This document shows, piece after piece, positions 1 to 11,149 of a stretch of 64,000 bases of DNA. This DNA comes from Enterobacter sp. Bisph1 (GTDB lineage: Bacteria > Pseudomonadota > Gammaproteobacteria > Enterobacterales > Enterobacteriaceae). The notes under the pieces are model-generated. The model was given only the letters and a program-made list of their open reading frames with translations. It had not been told where the DNA came from and ran no database searches. The first letter of the stretch is position 1. Every line of letters begins with the position of its first letter. The position numbers and the translations under genes were made by a program. Where the stretch lies: assembly GCF_000814905.1 (NCBI RefSeq), contig NZ_JXAG01000030.1:1-64000 (forward strand), in the 5' to 3' direction.

Positions 1-59
<59 letters not shown>

Positions 60-142
60 ATATCGCCGAATTTTCAGTAACTTGCTTACGCTTTTCACCA
101 AAATTTCGTGATGCCGTGTTGCACATTTCTGTGTCTTCACGG

Positions 143-177
143 GAGGCGCATTATACGAGAAATCCTTTCTGCTGCAA
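143..177 (-). promoter_or_regulatory. Sigma-70 promoter of the tRNA-Gly gene(s)
   Basis: Reverse strand: -35 TTGCAG (172-177), 16-bp spacer, perfect -10 TATAAT (150-155), then a GC-rich discriminator GCGCCTCCC. This near-consensus promoter with a GC-rich discriminator is typical of stringently controlled stable-RNA operons. It would give a leader of roughly 80 nt before the tRNA. No gene is seen in 178-314 between this promoter and orn. Confidence 0.75.
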
Positions 178-314
178 GCCCCCGAAAGCAAATTTTCGCT
201 TTTTTTGTTCAACTGCCGATTTAATCGACAATGCGCACATTTTTCCAGCAAAATCGCACCGCAACTGGCTTGCAGAGACGAAGGGTCCGTTTTCGCCCCT
301 GCACCGTTAACGGC

Positions 315-860
315 TTACAGCTTAATAAAATGTTCGCGGTAGTAAGCCAGTTCGGCCACCGACTCACGAATATCATCCAGCGCCTGATGGGTGTTCTGCT
401 TTTTCAACCCCGCCAGCACGTCCGGTTTCCAGCGGCGCGCCAGCTCTTTCAGGGTGCTGACATCGAGGTAGCGATAGTGGAAATAGGCTTCAAGCTCCGG
501 CATGTACTTAAATAAAAAGCGCCGATCCTGGCCGATGCTATTACCGCAAATAGGCGATTTCCCCGCTGGCACCCACTCTTTTAAAAAGGCAATCGTCGCC
601 AGTTCCGCCACGCGATCGTCCTGTTGACTCGCTTTCACGCGATCCACCAGACCGCTGCCGGTATGAGTGCGTACGTTCCACTCATCCATCAACGCTAACT
701 GTTCGTCGCTCTGGTGCACCGCAATCACCGGGCCTTCCGCCAGAATGTTCAGGTTGGCATCGGTAACAAGCGTTGCGATCTCAATAATGCGATCGCGCTC
801 GGGATCTAACCCCGTCATCTCCAGATCGATCCAAATGAGGTTGTTTTCATTTGCGCTCAT
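315..860 (-). CDS. orn: Oligoribonuclease
   Basis: A 3'-5' exoribonuclease that finishes RNA decay by hydrolysing 2-5 nt fragments, including pGpG from cyclic di-GMP turnover, in the cytoplasm. The 181-residue product has the DEDDh exonuclease layout: [10 protein letters not shown] near residue 10 (motif I), [11 protein letters not shown] (motif II) and [10 protein letters not shown] (motif III). The start [10 protein letters not shown] at 858-860 follows an AAGGGTGG ribosome site and matches E. coli Orn in length; an ATG four codons upstream is in frame but badly spaced. Divergent from rsgA, as in other enterics. Confidence 0.97.
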   Translation of the reverse strand: MSANENNLIWIDLEMTGLDPERDRIIEIATLVTDANLNILAEGPVIAVHQSDEQLALMDEWNVRTHTGSGLVDRVKASQQDDRVAELATIAFLKEWVPAGKSPICGNSIGQDRRFLFKYMPELEAYFHYRYLDVSTLKELARRWKPDVLAGLKKQNTHQALDDIRESVAELAYYREHFIKL

Positions 861-954
861 GCTATTTTCCACCCTTATAGCGTAACTATATTCATCTTAA
901 ATTGCGTGTATCATAGTTGTTTTGCCCATCCGGGGCGACCAGAGGCCAGCACGA

Positions 955-2010
955 TTGAGTAAAAATAAACTTTCCCTAGGACAGCAGCGCCGCGTTAAAG
1001 CAAACCATCAGCGCCGACTCAAAACGTCTGCGGAGAAAGCTGACTACGATGACAACCTGTTCGGCGATCCGTCCGAAGGGGTGGTTATCAGCCGCTTTGG
1101 CATGCATGCCGATGTGGAAGCCGCCAATGGCGACGTGCATCGCTGCAACATTCGCCGCACCATCCGCTCATTGGTCACCGGCGATCGCGTAGTGTGGCGT
1201 CCGGGCAAAGAGGCGGCGGAAGGTGTTACCGTCAAAGGTATCGTTGAAGCCGTACATGAGCGTACATCGGTGCTGACGCGCCCCGACTTTTACGACGGTG
1301 TGAAACCCATCGCGGCGAATATCGATCAGATAGTCGTCGTTTCCGCCATCCTGCCGGAGCTGTCGCTAAATATCATCGATCGTTATTTAGTGGCCTGTGA
1401 AGCCCTGCAGGTTGAACCGTTGCTGGTGCTGAATAAAATCGATCTGCTGGATGACAATAGCCTGCGCTTCGTTAACGAACAGATGGATATTTACCGCGGG
1501 ATTGGCTATCAGGTGTTGATGGTGTCCAGCCACAAGCAGGATGGGCTGTTGCCGCTAATCGAAGCCTTAACGGATCGTGTGAGTATCTTCGCCGGCCAGT
1601 CCGGCGTCGGCAAATCGAGCCTGCTCAATGCGCTGCTCGATTTTCAGGAGAAGCAGATCCTGACCAATGATGTTTCCGATGTTTCGGGCCTGGGCCAGCA
1701 CACCACTACCGCTGCGCGGCTTTATCACTTCCCGCATGGCGGCGATGTGATTGATTCACCTGGGGTTCGCGAGTTTGGCCTGTGGCATCTTGAGCCGGAA
1801 CAAATCACCAACGGCTTTGTCGAATTCCATGACTATCTTGGTCATTGTAAATACCGCGATTGCAAACATGATACCGATCCAGGCTGCGCCATTCGCGAAG
1901 CGGTAGAGAATGGTAAAATTGCCGAAAGCCGGTTCGAAAACTATCACCGAATTCTTGAGAGCATGGCGCAGGTAAAAACGCGTAAAAGCTTTTCTGATTC
2001 TGGTGACTGA
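955..2010 (+). CDS. rsgA: Ribosome small-subunit-dependent GTPase A
   Basis: A GTPase that matures 30S ribosomal subunits. The product of 351 residues shows the circularly permuted GTPase order: NKID (G4) at about residue 160, then the P-loop GQSGVGKSS at about 214, then DSPG (G3). An N-terminal OB-fold precedes it. A C-terminal zinc knuckle with C-x4-C-x-H-x5-C spacing ([14 protein letters not shown]) follows. I choose the TTG start at 955 ([13 protein letters not shown]), behind AGAGG, because it matches the E. coli protein; an ATG at 922 would add eleven unconserved residues. Confidence 0.96.
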   Translation: MSKNKLSLGQQRRVKANHQRRLKTSAEKADYDDNLFGDPSEGVVISRFGMHADVEAANGDVHRCNIRRTIRSLVTGDRVVWRPGKEAAEGVTVKGIVEAVHERTSVLTRPDFYDGVKPIAANIDQIVVVSAILPELSLNIIDRYLVACEALQVEPLLVLNKIDLLDDNSLRFVNEQMDIYRGIGYQVLMVSSHKQDGLLPLIEALTDRVSIFAGQSGVGKSSLLNALLDFQEKQILTNDVSDVSGLGQHTTTAARLYHFPHGGDVIDSPGVREFGLWHLEPEQITNGFVEFHDYLGHCKYRDCKHDTDPGCAIREAVENGKIAESRFENYHRILESMAQVKTRKSFSDSGD

Positions 2011-2109
2011 CAAATAGGCTAAGCGTCGCTAAAATCGTCCCCTTTTTTAAAGGCTTCGACGCTTACGCGCCGGGTCAGGAACGACAAAAACAATAGCCTG
2101 GAGGCTACC

Positions 2110-3075
2110 TTGTTAAACTCATTGAAACTTTCGCTTCAATACATTCTGCCGAAACTGTGGCTCACTCGCCTGGCGGGCTGGGGCGCAAGCAAACGTGCAG
2201 GCTGGCTGACCAAACTGGTTATCGATCTGTTCGTTAAATACTACAAAGTCGATATGAAAGAGGCGCAGAAGCCGGATACCGCCAGCTATCGCACCTTTAA
2301 TGACTTTTTCGTGCGCCCGCTGCGTGATGAAGTTCGCCCGCTGAATACGGATCCGAACGTGCTGGTCATGCCGGCGGACGGCGTGATTAGCCAGCTCGGC
2401 GCTATCGAAAATGACAAACTCCTGCAGGCGAAAGGGCATAACTACAGCCTGGAAGCGCTGCTGGCGGGCAACCACCTGATGGCGGATCTGTTCCGTAACG
2501 GTAGCTTCGTCACTACCTACCTCTCGCCGCGTGATTATCACCGTGTGCATATGCCGTGCAACGGCATTCTGCGCGAGATGATTTACGTACCGGGCGATCT
2601 CTTCTCCGTCAACCATCTGACGGCGCAAAACGTCCCTAACCTGTTTGCCCGTAACGAACGCGTGATCTGCCTGTTTGATACCGAGTTCGGCCCGATGGCG
2701 CAAATCCTCGTTGGCGCGACGATTGTTGGCAGCATAGAAACCGTTTGGGCCGGGACAGTTACGCCGCCGCGCGAAGGCATCATCAAACGCTGGACATGGC
2801 CTGCGGGTGAAAGCGAAGGCGCGGTTGCGCTACTGAAAGGCCAGGAGATGGGGCGCTTTAAACTCGGCTCAACGGTTATCAACCTGTTTGCAGCGGGCAA
2901 AGTAAACCTGGTGGAACAGCTGCAAAGCCTGTCGGTGACCAAAATTGGTCAGCCGCTGGCAATCTCTACGGAAACCTTTGCCCCTGTTGACGCAGCGCCT
3001 GCGCCGCTACCGGAAGCGGAAATCAAAGCAGAACATGACGCCAGCCCGCTGGTAGACGACAAAGAGCAAAGCTAA
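2110..3075 (+). CDS. psd: Phosphatidylserine decarboxylase proenzyme
   Basis: Makes phosphatidylethanolamine from phosphatidylserine at the inner membrane. The 321-residue proenzyme contains the LGST self-cleavage motif; Ser254 would become the pyruvoyl prosthetic group of the alpha chain after cleavage between Gly253 and Ser254. The start is TTG at 2110 behind GGAGG, giving [17 protein letters not shown] as in E. coli. mscM follows 24 bp downstream on the same strand, so the two probably form an operon as in E. coli. Confidence 0.97.
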   Translation: MLNSLKLSLQYILPKLWLTRLAGWGASKRAGWLTKLVIDLFVKYYKVDMKEAQKPDTASYRTFNDFFVRPLRDEVRPLNTDPNVLVMPADGVISQLGAIENDKLLQAKGHNYSLEALLAGNHLMADLFRNGSFVTTYLSPRDYHRVHMPCNGILREMIYVPGDLFSVNHLTAQNVPNLFARNERVICLFDTEFGPMAQILVGATIVGSIETVWAGTVTPPREGIIKRWTWPAGESEGAVALLKGQEMGRFKLGSTVINLFAAGKVNLVEQLQSLSVTKIGQPLAISTETFAPVDAAPAPLPEAEIKAEHDASPLVDDKEQS

Positions 3076-3099
3076 GCCTTAACATTCCGGGAGACTGAC

Positions 3100-6000
3100 G
3101 TGCGCCTGATTATCGCTTTTCTGATGGCCTGGTGCCTCAGCCAGGGGGCTCTCGCCGCAGCGGCCCCCGATGCCCGACAAATCGCCCAGGAACTGGAGCA
3201 AGCCAAAGCGGTGAAAAACGCCCCTCACCAGGCGGAAACCGTGGAAGTGCTGCAGGCCGCGCTGAACGCGCTCGAAGAACGTAAAGGATCTCTCGAGCGC
3301 GCCCGCCAGTACCAGGACGTTATTGATAACTTTCCCAAACTCTCCCGCACCCTTCGCGCACAGCTTGATAATCTGCAAGACGAACCGAAACCCGTCCCGG
3401 CAGATATGAGCAGCGACGCGTTGAATCAGGAGATCCTGCAGGTCAGCAGCCAACTGCTGGAGAAAACCCGCTTAGCCCAGCAGGAGCAGGAACGCGCCCG
3501 TGAAATTAGCGACTCCTTAAGCCAGTTGCCGCAGCAGCAAACCGACGCCCGCCGCCAGGTCACAGAAGTGGAACGCCGCCTCGGCACGCAAAGCACCAGC
3601 ACGCCGCTGGCGCAGGCACAAAACTTTGGCGCGCAGGCCGAATCCGCAAAACTGAAAGCGCTGGTAGATGAACTGGAGCTGGCGCAGCTGTCGGCCAATA
3701 ACCGCCAGGAGCTGGCGCGTATGCGCGGTGAACTGGCGCAGAAACAGAGCCAACTGCTGGATGCCCGATTGCAGGCCCTGCGTAACCAGCTTAATAGCCA
3801 GCGTCAGCGTGAAGCGGAACAGGCGCTGGAAAGCACCGAATTACTGGCGGAAAACAGCGCCAACCTGCCGGCGGGCATTAACGAGCAGTTCCGTATTAAC
3901 CGCGAACTTTCGCAGGCGCTTAACCAGCAGGCACAGCGAATGGATTTGGTGGCTTCCCAGCAGCGGCAGGCTACCGGGCAGACGGTACAGGTGCGTCAGG
4001 CGCTCAATACGTTGCGTGAACAATCCCAGTGGCTTGGTGCATCCAATATGCTGGGCGAAGCGCTGCGCGCGCAGGTGGCTCGTTTGCCTGAAATGCCGAA
4101 ACCCCAGCAGCTGGATACGGAGATGGCGCAGCTGCGTGTTCATCGTATGCGCTATGAAGATTTGCTGAATAAGCAGCCGCAGCTGCGACAAATCCGTCAG
4201 GCCGACGGACAACCGCTTACCGCCGAGCAAAATCGTATCCTGGAAGCGCAGCTGCGTACCCAACGCGAGCTATTGAATTCGTTATTGCAGGGCGGCGATA
4301 CGCTGATCCTTGAGCTTACCAAGCTGAAAGTCTCAAACAGCCAGCTGGAAGACGCGCTGAAAGAGGTGAATGAAGCCACGCACCGCTATCTCTTCTGGAC
4401 GGCGGATGTCAGCCCGATATCCTTCTCCTGGCCCATTGAGATCGTTCAGGATTTACGCCGCCTGCTGTCGCTGGATACCATCAGTCAGTTAGGCAAAGCC
4501 ACCGCCATGATGCTGACCAGTAAAGAGACCTTATTCCCGCTGTTTGGTGCCTTATTGCTGGTGGGTTTCAGTATCTATTCGCGTCGCCATTTTACGCGCT
4601 TTTTGGAACGTTCCAGCGCCCGCGTCGGTAAGGTAACTCAGGATCACTTCTGGCTCACCATGCGTACGGTCTTCTGGTCGATTCTGGTCGCCTCGCCGCT
4701 GCCGGTATTGTGGAAAACCCTCGGCTATGGATTGCAGGAGGCCTGGCCCTACCCGCTGGCGGTGGCGATTGGCGACGGCGTCACTGCTACCGTGCCGCTG
4801 CTGTGGGCGGTGATGATCTGCGCCGCCTTCGCCCGCCCGACCGGCTTGTTTGTCGCCCATTTTGGCTGGCCGCGAAATCGCGTGGCGCGCGGCATGCGCT
4901 ACTACCTGATGAGCATTGGCTTTATTGTGCCGCTGATTATGGCGCTTATCATGTTTGATAACCTCAACGACCGTGAATTCTCTGGGTCGCTGGGGCGGCT
5001 CTGTTTTATTGCGATTTGCGGCGCGCTGGCGATCGTGACCCTCAGCCTGAAACGCGCCGGCATCCCGCTGTACGTGGATAAAACAGGCAACGGCGACAAC
5101 ATGCCCAATCATCTGCTGTGGAACCTGCTGCTCAGCGCGCCTTTAATCGCCATCCTCGCCGCCGCGGTCGGTTACCTGGCCACGGCACAGGCGCTGCTGG
5201 CGCGCCTGGAAACCTCCGTCGCTATCTGGTTCCTGTTGCTGGTGGTCTATCATATTATTCGCCGCTGGATGCTGATCCAGCGGCGTCGTCTGGCCTTCGA
5301 ACGCGCCCGTCACCGCCGGGCGGAAATTCTCGCCCAGCGTGCGCGCGGCGAAGAGGATACGGCCCATCACACCAGTACCGAAGGCAGCGCCGAAGTCGAT
5401 GAACAGGAAGTCGATCTCGATGCCATCAGCGTGCAGTCATTGCGGCTGGTGCGCTCGATCCTGATGTTGATCGCCCTGCTGTCGGTTATTGTGCTGTGGT
5501 CTGAAATTCATTCTGCCTTCGGCTTTCTGGAAAACATTCCTCTGTGGGACGTTACCTCTACGGTACAAGGCGTCGAGAGCCTTGAGCCCATTACGCTTGG
5601 CGCAGTGCTGATTGCAATCCTGGTGTTTATTATTACCACCCAACTGGTGCGCAACCTTCCCGCCCTGCTGGAGCTGGCGCTGTTGCAGCATCTGGACTTA
5701 GCGCCGGGCACCGGCTACGCCATCACGACGATCACAAAATATCTACTGATGCTGTTTGGCGGGCTGGTTGGCTTCTCGATGATTGGTATTGAGTGGGCAA
5801 AACTGCAGTGGCTGGTCGCGGCGCTCGGCGTGGGGCTCGGCTTCGGGCTGCAGGAGATTTTCGCCAACTTTATCTCGGGTCTGATCATCCTGTTTGAAAA
5901 ACCGATCCGCATTGGCGATACGGTGACCATCCGCGATCTGACCGGCAGCATCACCAGGATCAATACCCGTGCCACCACCATCAGCGACTGGGATCGCAAA

Positions 6001-6432
6001 GAGATCATCGTGCCGAACAAAGCGTTTATCACCGAGCAGTTTATTAACTGGTCGCTGTCGGATTCGGTGACGCGCGTCGTGCTCTCGGTGCCGGCACCCG
6101 CTGACGCTAACAGTGAGGAAGTGACGCAGATTCTCTATACCGCCGCCGAACGCTGTTCGCTGGTTATCGATAACCCGGCGCCGGAAGTGTTCCTCGTCGA
6201 TCTGCAGCAAGGTTTGCAGCTGTTTGAGCTGCGAATCTATGCCGCCGAGATGGGGCATCGTATGCCGCTGCGCCACGAAATCCATCAGCTGATTCTGGCG
6301 GGCTTTCGCGAACACGGTATCGAGTTGCCGTTCCCACCGTTCCAGATGCGCCTGGAGAGCCTCGATGGCAAGCGCAGCGCAAGAACGCTGAGCTCGTCGG
6401 GCAAAAGCAGTCGCCCGGCGGGCAGCTTATAA
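3100..6432 (+). CDS. mscM: Miniconductance mechanosensitive channel MscM
   Basis: A large MscS-superfamily channel (1110 residues; E. coli MscM is 1107) that releases solutes on mild hypo-osmotic shock. A cleavable signal peptide (about residues 1-20, ending ALAAA) is followed by a long periplasmic coiled-coil region rich in Q, E, L and R (about 25-460). Multiple membrane spans come next. The conserved MscS pore helix and beta domain lie near the C terminus: GVGLGFGLQEIFANFISG, then FEKPIRIGD. GTG start at 3100. The gene closes the psd-mscM unit before a strong hairpin terminator. Confidence 0.95.
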   Translation: MRLIIAFLMAWCLSQGALAAAAPDARQIAQELEQAKAVKNAPHQAETVEVLQAALNALEERKGSLERARQYQDVIDNFPKLSRTLRAQLDNLQDEPKPVPADMSSDALNQEILQVSSQLLEKTRLAQQEQERAREISDSLSQLPQQQTDARRQVTEVERRLGTQSTSTPLAQAQNFGAQAESAKLKALVDELELAQLSANNRQELARMRGELAQKQSQLLDARLQALRNQLNSQRQREAEQALESTELLAENSANLPAGINEQFRINRELSQALNQQAQRMDLVASQQRQATGQTVQVRQALNTLREQSQWLGASNMLGEALRAQVARLPEMPKPQQLDTEMAQLRVHRMRYEDLLNKQPQLRQIRQADGQPLTAEQNRILEAQLRTQRELLNSLLQGGDTLILELTKLKVSNSQLEDALKEVNEATHRYLFWTADVSPISFSWPIEIVQDLRRLLSLDTISQLGKATAMMLTSKETLFPLFGALLLVGFSIYSRRHFTRFLERSSARVGKVTQDHFWLTMRTVFWSILVASPLPVLWKTLGYGLQEAWPYPLAVAIGDGVTATVPLLWAVMICAAFARPTGLFVAHFGWPRNRVARGMRYYLMSIGFIVPLIMALIMFDNLNDREFSGSLGRLCFIAICGALAIVTLSLKRAGIPLYVDKTGNGDNMPNHLLWNLLLSAPLIAILAAAVGYLATAQALLARLETSVAIWFLLLVVYHIIRRWMLIQRRRLAFERARHRRAEILAQRARGEEDTAHHTSTEGSAEVDEQEVDLDAISVQSLRLVRSILMLIALLSVIVLWSEIHSAFGFLENIPLWDVTSTVQGVESLEPITLGAVLIAILVFIITTQLVRNLPALLELALLQHLDLAPGTGYAITTITKYLLMLFGGLVGFSMIGIEWAKLQWLVAALGVGLGFGLQEIFANFISGLIILFEKPIRIGDTVTIRDLTGSITRINTRATTISDWDRKEIIVPNKAFITEQFINWSLSDSVTRVVLSVPAPADANSEEVTQILYTAAERCSLVIDNPAPEVFLVDLQQGLQLFELRIYAAEMGHRMPLRHEIHQLILAGFREHGIELPFPPFQMRLESLDGKRSARTLSSSGKSSRPAGSL

Positions 6433-6438
6433 GCCAAC

Positions 6439-6466
6439 AAAAAAGGCGCCTGCGGCGCCTTTTTTA
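6439..6466. terminator. Bidirectional intrinsic terminator, mscM/epmA
   Basis: Six A, GGCGCC, loop TGC, GGCGCC, then at least six T. Symmetric A and T tracts flank a perfect 6-bp GC stem, so it can stop transcription from mscM (+) and from epmA (-), whose stop codon is at 6485. Confidence 0.9.
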
Positions 6467-6484
6467 CGCTCTCGCTGTGGTCTG

Positions 6485-7462
6485 TCAGGCCCGGTCGACG
6501 GTAAAAGCAATCACATCCGCCAGGCTTTCAGCCTGCAGCGCCAGCATCATCAGCCGATCGACTCCCAGCGCCACGCCGGAACAGTCCGGCAGCCCGGCTT
6601 TTAACGCTTCGAGCAAGTTCATATCCACCGGCTGCTGCGGCAAACCGCGCGCCGCGCGTTTACGGTTATCCTGCTCAAAACGCTGCTGCTGCTCACGTGC
6701 ATCGGTCAGTTCATGGAAACCATTCGCCAGCTCAATTCCTTTGAAGTAAACCTCGAAGCGCTCGGCCACACGGTGATCCTCGGTGCTGATCTGCGCCAGC
6801 GCCGCCTGGCTTGCCGGGAAGTGGTAAACAAACGTCGGGCGATCTTTGCCAATCTGCGGCTCAACACCGATGGTGAAAAGCAGTTGCAGTAGAGTATCGC
6901 GATCCTCTTCCGTCTCCGCGATATTACTCAGATCGAGCTTCGCCGCGGCTTCGCGCAGCTGCGCTTTGTCCGCGGAGAGCGGATCGATTTCCAGATAGCG
7001 CTGGAACACCTGCTGATAAGAGAGCGACTCCGCTGCCTGGCACTCCAGAACCTGCTGCAGTAAATCATCCACTTCATTCATCAGGCGATACATATCGTAG
7101 TGCGGACGATACCACTCAAGCATGGTGAATTCAGGGTTGTGATGACGCCCCATCTCTTCATTACGGAAGCTGCGGCACAGCTGGAATACCGGGCCACAGC
7201 CCGCCGCCAGCAGGCGTTTCATATGGTATTCGGGGCTGGTCATTAAATAGAGGTTAAGCCCCTGAGAGTGGCCTGGGCCAACAAAACGGGTTTCGAACGG
7301 GAACAGGTGAATATCTGTAACCGTCGCCTGGCTCATACAGGGCGTTTCCACCTCCAGCACGCCGCGGTCGACAAAGAAACGGCGAATCTCCGCCATAATT
7401 GCCGCGCGTTTCAAAAGGTTAGGGATGGATGCGCTCGGCTGCCAGGTTGCCGTCTCGCTCAT
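6485..7462 (-). CDS. epmA: EF-P beta-lysylation protein EpmA (lysyl-tRNA synthetase paralogue)
   Basis: Attaches (R)-beta-lysine to the conserved lysine of elongation factor P using ATP. The 325-residue protein is a class II lysyl-tRNA synthetase catalytic core without the anticodon-binding domain: [20 protein letters not shown] is motif 2 and [12 protein letters not shown] is motif 3. The start [12 protein letters not shown] at 7462 matches the E. coli length; upstream in-frame residues are not conserved. The substrate (efp) and the lysine aminomutase (epmB) lie at 13.3-15.0 kb, so the whole modification route is in this window. Divergent from frdA. Confidence 0.96.
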   Translation of the reverse strand: MSETATWQPSASIPNLLKRAAIMAEIRRFFVDRGVLEVETPCMSQATVTDIHLFPFETRFVGPGHSQGLNLYLMTSPEYHMKRLLAAGCGPVFQLCRSFRNEEMGRHHNPEFTMLEWYRPHYDMYRLMNEVDDLLQQVLECQAAESLSYQQVFQRYLEIDPLSADKAQLREAAAKLDLSNIAETEEDRDTLLQLLFTIGVEPQIGKDRPTFVYHFPASQAALAQISTEDHRVAERFEVYFKGIELANGFHELTDAREQQQRFEQDNRKRAARGLPQQPVDMNLLEALKAGLPDCSGVALGVDRLMMLALQAESLADVIAFTVDRA

Positions 7463-7632
7463 GGTACTTTCTCCAATTTCAGACAAGGGCACGAAGTCTA
7501 CCCGCATCGTTTGATTGAGACAAATTTTGCACAAAATAATTTAATTAATGGCATCTATAACAAGATGGGTATTTATTTAAAGGTGATATTAATCAAGAAC
7601 GGTGACTTATCACCGCAGAGAACAGCAAAAAA

Positions 7633-7681
7633 ATCGAACGCATCAAATTTCCCCCAAATCGCTAAGGTTATACTGCGTTTT
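7633..7681 (+). promoter_or_regulatory. frdABCD promoter with FNR-type site
   Basis: An FNR-like dyad ATCGA-N4-ATCAA occupies 7633-7646, in the same imperfect form (ATCGA-N4-GTCAA) as the E. coli frd site. A -10 TATACT at 7669-7674 predicts a start near 7681 and puts the site centre at about -41.5, a class II activator position. This fits anaerobic induction of fumarate reductase by FNR. The rest of the 308-bp epmA-frdA gap (7463-7770) holds no gene. Confidence 0.65.
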
Positions 7682-7770
7682 ACCCAAAAAGGAGCAGTGG
7701 AACACGTCCGCAACTACCTTGAGCGCTTCAGGCTTATCGTTGCGGAATAACAATAATCTGGAGGAATGTC

Positions 7771-9561
7771 GTGCAAACTTTTCATGCCGATATCGCTGTG
7801 ATTGGCGCAGGCGGAGCGGGTTTACGTACCGCGATCGCCGCGGCGCAGGCCCATCCCAACGCCAAAATCGCACTGATTTCAAAAGTCTACCCCATGCGTA
7901 GCCACACCGTTGCTGCGGAAGGCGGTTCAGCCGCTGTCGCTCAGGATCATGACAGCTTCGAGTACCATTTTCACGATACCGTTGCAGGCGGTGACTGGCT
8001 TTGCGAGCAGGATGTTGTTGACTATTTTGTACACCATTGCCCGACAGAGATGACACAGCTTGAACAGTGGGGCTGTCCGTGGAGCCGCCGTCCCGACGGT
8101 AGCGTGAACGTGCGCCGCTTCGGCGGGATGAAAATCGAACGCACCTGGTTCGCTGCCGATAAAACCGGCTTTCATATGCTGCACACCCTGTTTCAGACCT
8201 CCCTTCAGTTCCCGCAAATTCAGCGCTTCGACGAGCATTTCGTGCTGGATATCATGGTAGACGACAATCATGCCCGCGGGCTGGTCGCCATGAATATGAT
8301 GGAAGGCACGCTGGTGCAAATCCGCGCGAACGCCGTCGTCATGGCGACGGGCGGCGCGGGTCGCGTTTATCGCTATAACACCAATGGCGGCATCGTTACC
8401 GGCGACGGTATGGGCATGGCGCTGGCGCACGGTGTACCGCTGCGCGATATGGAGTTCGTGCAGTATCACCCGACCGGCCTGCCCGGCTCCGGTATCCTGA
8501 TGACGGAAGGCTGCCGTGGTGAAGGCGGGATCCTCGTCAATAAGAATGGCTATCGCTATTTGCAGGATTACGGCATGGGCCCGGAAACGCCCCTTGGCGA
8601 GCCGAAGAACAAATATATGGAGCTTGGCCCGCGCGACAAAGTCTCGCAGGCGTTCTGGCACGAATGGCGCAAAGGTAACACTATCTCCACGCCGCGTGGC
8701 GATGTGGTGCACCTCGATTTACGTCATCTCGGCGCGAAAAAGATCAACGAGCGCTTGCCGTTTATCTGCGAACTGGCGAAAGCCTATGTCGGAGTCGATC
8801 CGATTAAAGAGCCGATTCCGGTTCGCCCGACGGCGCACTACACCATGGGCGGCATCGAAACGGATCAAAACTGCGAATCCCGGATCAAAGGCTTGTTTGC
8901 CGTGGGTGAATGTTCCTCCGTCGGTCTGCACGGCGCTAACCGTCTCGGCTCCAATTCGCTGGCAGAACTGGTGGTGTTTGGCCGGCTCGCCGGTGAACGC
9001 GCCATTGAACGCGCTGCCACCGCCAACCAGGCGAATGACAGCGCCCTGAATGCACAAGCCGCCGATGTTGAAAAACGTCTTAAAGCGCTGGTGAATCAGG
9101 AAGGCAATGAAAGCTGGGCGAAAATCCGCGATGAGATGGGCGAATCCATGGAAGAGGGTTGCGGCATCTACCGTACGCCGGAGCTGATGCAAAAAACCGT
9201 GGATAAGCTGGCAGAGCTGCAGGAACGTTTTAAACGCGTGCGTATCACCGATACCTCCAGCGTCTTCAACACCGATGTTCTTTATACCATTGAGCTGGGC
9301 CACGGCCTGAACGTCGCCGAATGTATGGCGCACTCTGCGCTGGCGCGTAAAGAGTCTCGCGGCGCGCATCAGCGTCTTGATGAAGGCTGCACCGAGCGCG
9401 ATGACGTTAACTTCCTCAAACATACCCTGGCTTTCCGCGACGCGGATGGCGCGACCCGTCTGGAGTACAGCGACGTGAAGATCACCACGCTGCCGCCGGC
9501 AAAACGCGTTTACGGTGGTGAAGCTGAAGCGTCGGAGAAGAAGGAGACGAATAATGGCTGA
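7771..9561 (+). CDS. frdA: Fumarate reductase flavoprotein subunit
   Basis: Catalytic subunit of the membrane-bound quinol:fumarate reductase, which reduces fumarate to succinate in anaerobic respiration. The 596-residue protein has an N-terminal dinucleotide fold (GAGGAG, residues 12-17) and the SHTVAAEGG block, whose His45 (counting Met) is the covalent FAD attachment site. [10 protein letters not shown] and [13 protein letters not shown] lie in the substrate and FAD region. GTG start at 7771 behind GGAGG. Compared with E. coli (602 residues) the C-terminal tail is a few residues shorter. First gene of frdABCD; overlaps frdB by 8 bp. Confidence 0.98.
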   Translation: MQTFHADIAVIGAGGAGLRTAIAAAQAHPNAKIALISKVYPMRSHTVAAEGGSAAVAQDHDSFEYHFHDTVAGGDWLCEQDVVDYFVHHCPTEMTQLEQWGCPWSRRPDGSVNVRRFGGMKIERTWFAADKTGFHMLHTLFQTSLQFPQIQRFDEHFVLDIMVDDNHARGLVAMNMMEGTLVQIRANAVVMATGGAGRVYRYNTNGGIVTGDGMGMALAHGVPLRDMEFVQYHPTGLPGSGILMTEGCRGEGGILVNKNGYRYLQDYGMGPETPLGEPKNKYMELGPRDKVSQAFWHEWRKGNTISTPRGDVVHLDLRHLGAKKINERLPFICELAKAYVGVDPIKEPIPVRPTAHYTMGGIETDQNCESRIKGLFAVGECSSVGLHGANRLGSNSLAELVVFGRLAGERAIERAATANQANDSALNAQAADVEKRLKALVNQEGNESWAKIRDEMGESMEEGCGIYRTPELMQKTVDKLAELQERFKRVRITDTSSVFNTDVLYTIELGHGLNVAECMAHSALARKESRGAHQRLDEGCTERDDVNFLKHTLAFRDADGATRLEYSDVKITTLPPAKRVYGGEAEASEKKETNNG

Positions 9562-10288
9562 GATGAAAAATCTGAAAGTCGAAATCGTGCGCTATAACCC
9601 GGAAGTGGACAACGCGCCGCACAGCGTTTTTTACGATGTGCCTTTTGATGAGACCACTTCGCTGCTGGATGCCCTGAACTATATCAAAGACAACCTTGCG
9701 GCGGATCTGAGCTACCGCTGGTCGTGCCGAATGGCGATTTGCGGCTCCTGCGGCATGATGGTGAATAAGGTGCCTAAACTCGCCTGTAAGACTTTTCTTC
9801 GCGATTACACAAAAGGGCTGAAAGTCGAAGCGCTGGCTAACTTCCCGATCGAGCGCGATTTGGTGGTTGATATGACCCACTTTATCGAAAGCCTGGAAGC
9901 GATTAAGCCTTACATCATCGGTAATAACCGCACGCCGGATCAGGGTCCGGGCAAGCAAACCCCGGCGCAAATGGCGAAATATCACCAGTTCTCCGGCTGT
10001 ATCAACTGTGGTTTGTGCTATGCCGCCTGCCCGCAATTTGGTCTGAATCCTGAGTTTATCGGCCCTGCGGCGATTACCCTCGCCCACAGGTACAACCTCG
10101 ATTCTCGCGATAATGGCAAACAAGCGCGTATGGCGCAGCTCAACAGCCCGAACGGGGTATGGAGTTGTACCTTTGTCGGCTACTGCTCGGAAGTCTGTCC
10201 GAAGCATGTCGACCCGGCTGCTGCCATTCAGCAGGGCAAGGTGGAAAGTTCGAAAGACTTTCTTATCGCCACCCTGAAACCACGCTAA
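9554..10288 (+). CDS. frdB: Fumarate reductase iron-sulfur subunit
   Basis: Carries electrons from the quinol site to FrdA through three clusters. A plant-type ferredoxin domain has C-R-M-A-I-C-G-S-C at about residues 58-66 plus a later Cys for [2Fe-2S]. A C-terminal domain has [12 protein letters not shown] and [11 protein letters not shown] for [4Fe-4S] and [3Fe-4S]. Length 244 residues, as in E. coli. The ATG at 9554 ([10 protein letters not shown]) has an AAGGAG site inside frdA; a run of arginine codons just upstream is part of the frdA overlap, not FrdB. Confidence 0.98.
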   Translation: MAEMKNLKVEIVRYNPEVDNAPHSVFYDVPFDETTSLLDALNYIKDNLAADLSYRWSCRMAICGSCGMMVNKVPKLACKTFLRDYTKGLKVEALANFPIERDLVVDMTHFIESLEAIKPYIIGNNRTPDQGPGKQTPAQMAKYHQFSGCINCGLCYAACPQFGLNPEFIGPAAITLAHRYNLDSRDNGKQARMAQLNSPNGVWSCTFVGYCSEVCPKHVDPAAAIQQGKVESSKDFLIATLKPR

Positions 10289-10298
10289 GGAGTGCATT

Positions 10299-10694
10299 AT
10301 GACGACTAAACGCAAAGCCTGGGTTCGTCCCATGCCATCGTCCTGGTGGAAAACCCTGCCGTTTTATCGCTTCTATATGCTGCGTGAAGGAACGGCTATT
10401 GCTGCGGTCTGGTTCAGCATTGTGCTGATTTATGGGTTGTTCTCGCTAAAACATGGGCCGGATAGCTGGGCGGGTTTTGTCAGCTTTTTACAAAACCCTA
10501 TCGTGCTTATCCTCAACCTGATCGCCCTTGCGGCGGCGCTGCTGCATACCAAAACCTGGTTTGATCTGGCACCGAAAGCATCGATTATCATCGTTAAGGA
10601 CGAAAAAATGGGGCCGGAGCCGATTGTTAAAGGGCTCTGGGTGGTTACGGCAGTGGTCACCGTGGTGATCCTGTTTGTCGCGCTGTTCTGGTAA
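10299..10694 (+). CDS. frdC: Fumarate reductase membrane anchor subunit C
   Basis: Integral membrane anchor of 131 residues with three hydrophobic helices. With FrdD it binds menaquinol and holds FrdAB on the cytoplasmic face. The start ([17 protein letters not shown]) follows AAGGAG, 10 bp after frdB. The conserved [10 protein letters not shown] and KDEKMGPEP segments are present. It is directly followed by frdD. Confidence 0.97.
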   Translation: MTTKRKAWVRPMPSSWWKTLPFYRFYMLREGTAIAAVWFSIVLIYGLFSLKHGPDSWAGFVSFLQNPIVLILNLIALAAALLHTKTWFDLAPKASIIIVKDEKMGPEPIVKGLWVVTAVVTVVILFVALFW

Positions 10695-10704
10695 GGAGGC
10701 CAAA

Positions 10705-11064
10705 GTGATTAACCCGAATCCAAAACGTTCTGACGAACCCGTTTTCTGGGGATTATTTGGCGCTGGCGGTATGTGGGGCGCGATTTTCACGCCGGTTATC
10801 GTGCTGTTGATTGGCCTGCTGTTGCCGCTGGGGCTCTTTCCCGGTGACGCGCTGGGCTATGAGCGCGTACTGGCGTTTGCGCAAAGCTTAATTGGCCGCC
10901 TGTTTATCTTTTTGATGATTGTCCTGCCAGTTTGGTGCGGTCTGCACCGTATCCATCACATGATGCACGATCTGAAAATTCATGTGCCCAATGGTAAATG
11001 GGTGTTCTATGGCCTTGCCGCCATTTTGACCGTCGTTACCCTGGTTGGCGTTCTGTTTCTTTGA
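10705..11064 (+). CDS. frdD: Fumarate reductase membrane anchor subunit D
   Basis: Second membrane anchor, 119 residues, three helices, closely matching E. coli FrdD ([32 protein letters not shown]). GTG start at 10705 after AAGGAGG. Last gene of the operon. In E. coli the ampC beta-lactamase gene begins immediately after frdD, but here only 85 bp separate frdD from blc. Confidence 0.97.
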   Translation: MINPNPKRSDEPVFWGLFGAGGMWGAIFTPVIVLLIGLLLPLGLFPGDALGYERVLAFAQSLIGRLFIFLMIVLPVWCGLHRIHHMMHDLKIHVPNGKWVFYGLAAILTVVTLVGVLFL

Positions 11065-11072
11065 TGTCCGTC

Positions 11073-11105
11073 GCTCTCCTGCGTAAGCGGGAGAGCAAAT
11101 TTTCC
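11073..11105 (+). terminator. frd operon terminator
   Basis: A 10-bp stem (11073-11082 with 11087-11096) capped by GTAA and followed by AAATTTT. In E. coli the equivalent hairpin after frdD doubles as the ampC attenuator; here no ampC follows, so only the terminator role remains. Confidence 0.8.
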
Positions 11106-11149
11106 CCCAGCGTCTATACCCTAAGGAAAAGATCTGGAAGGAAAATCTT

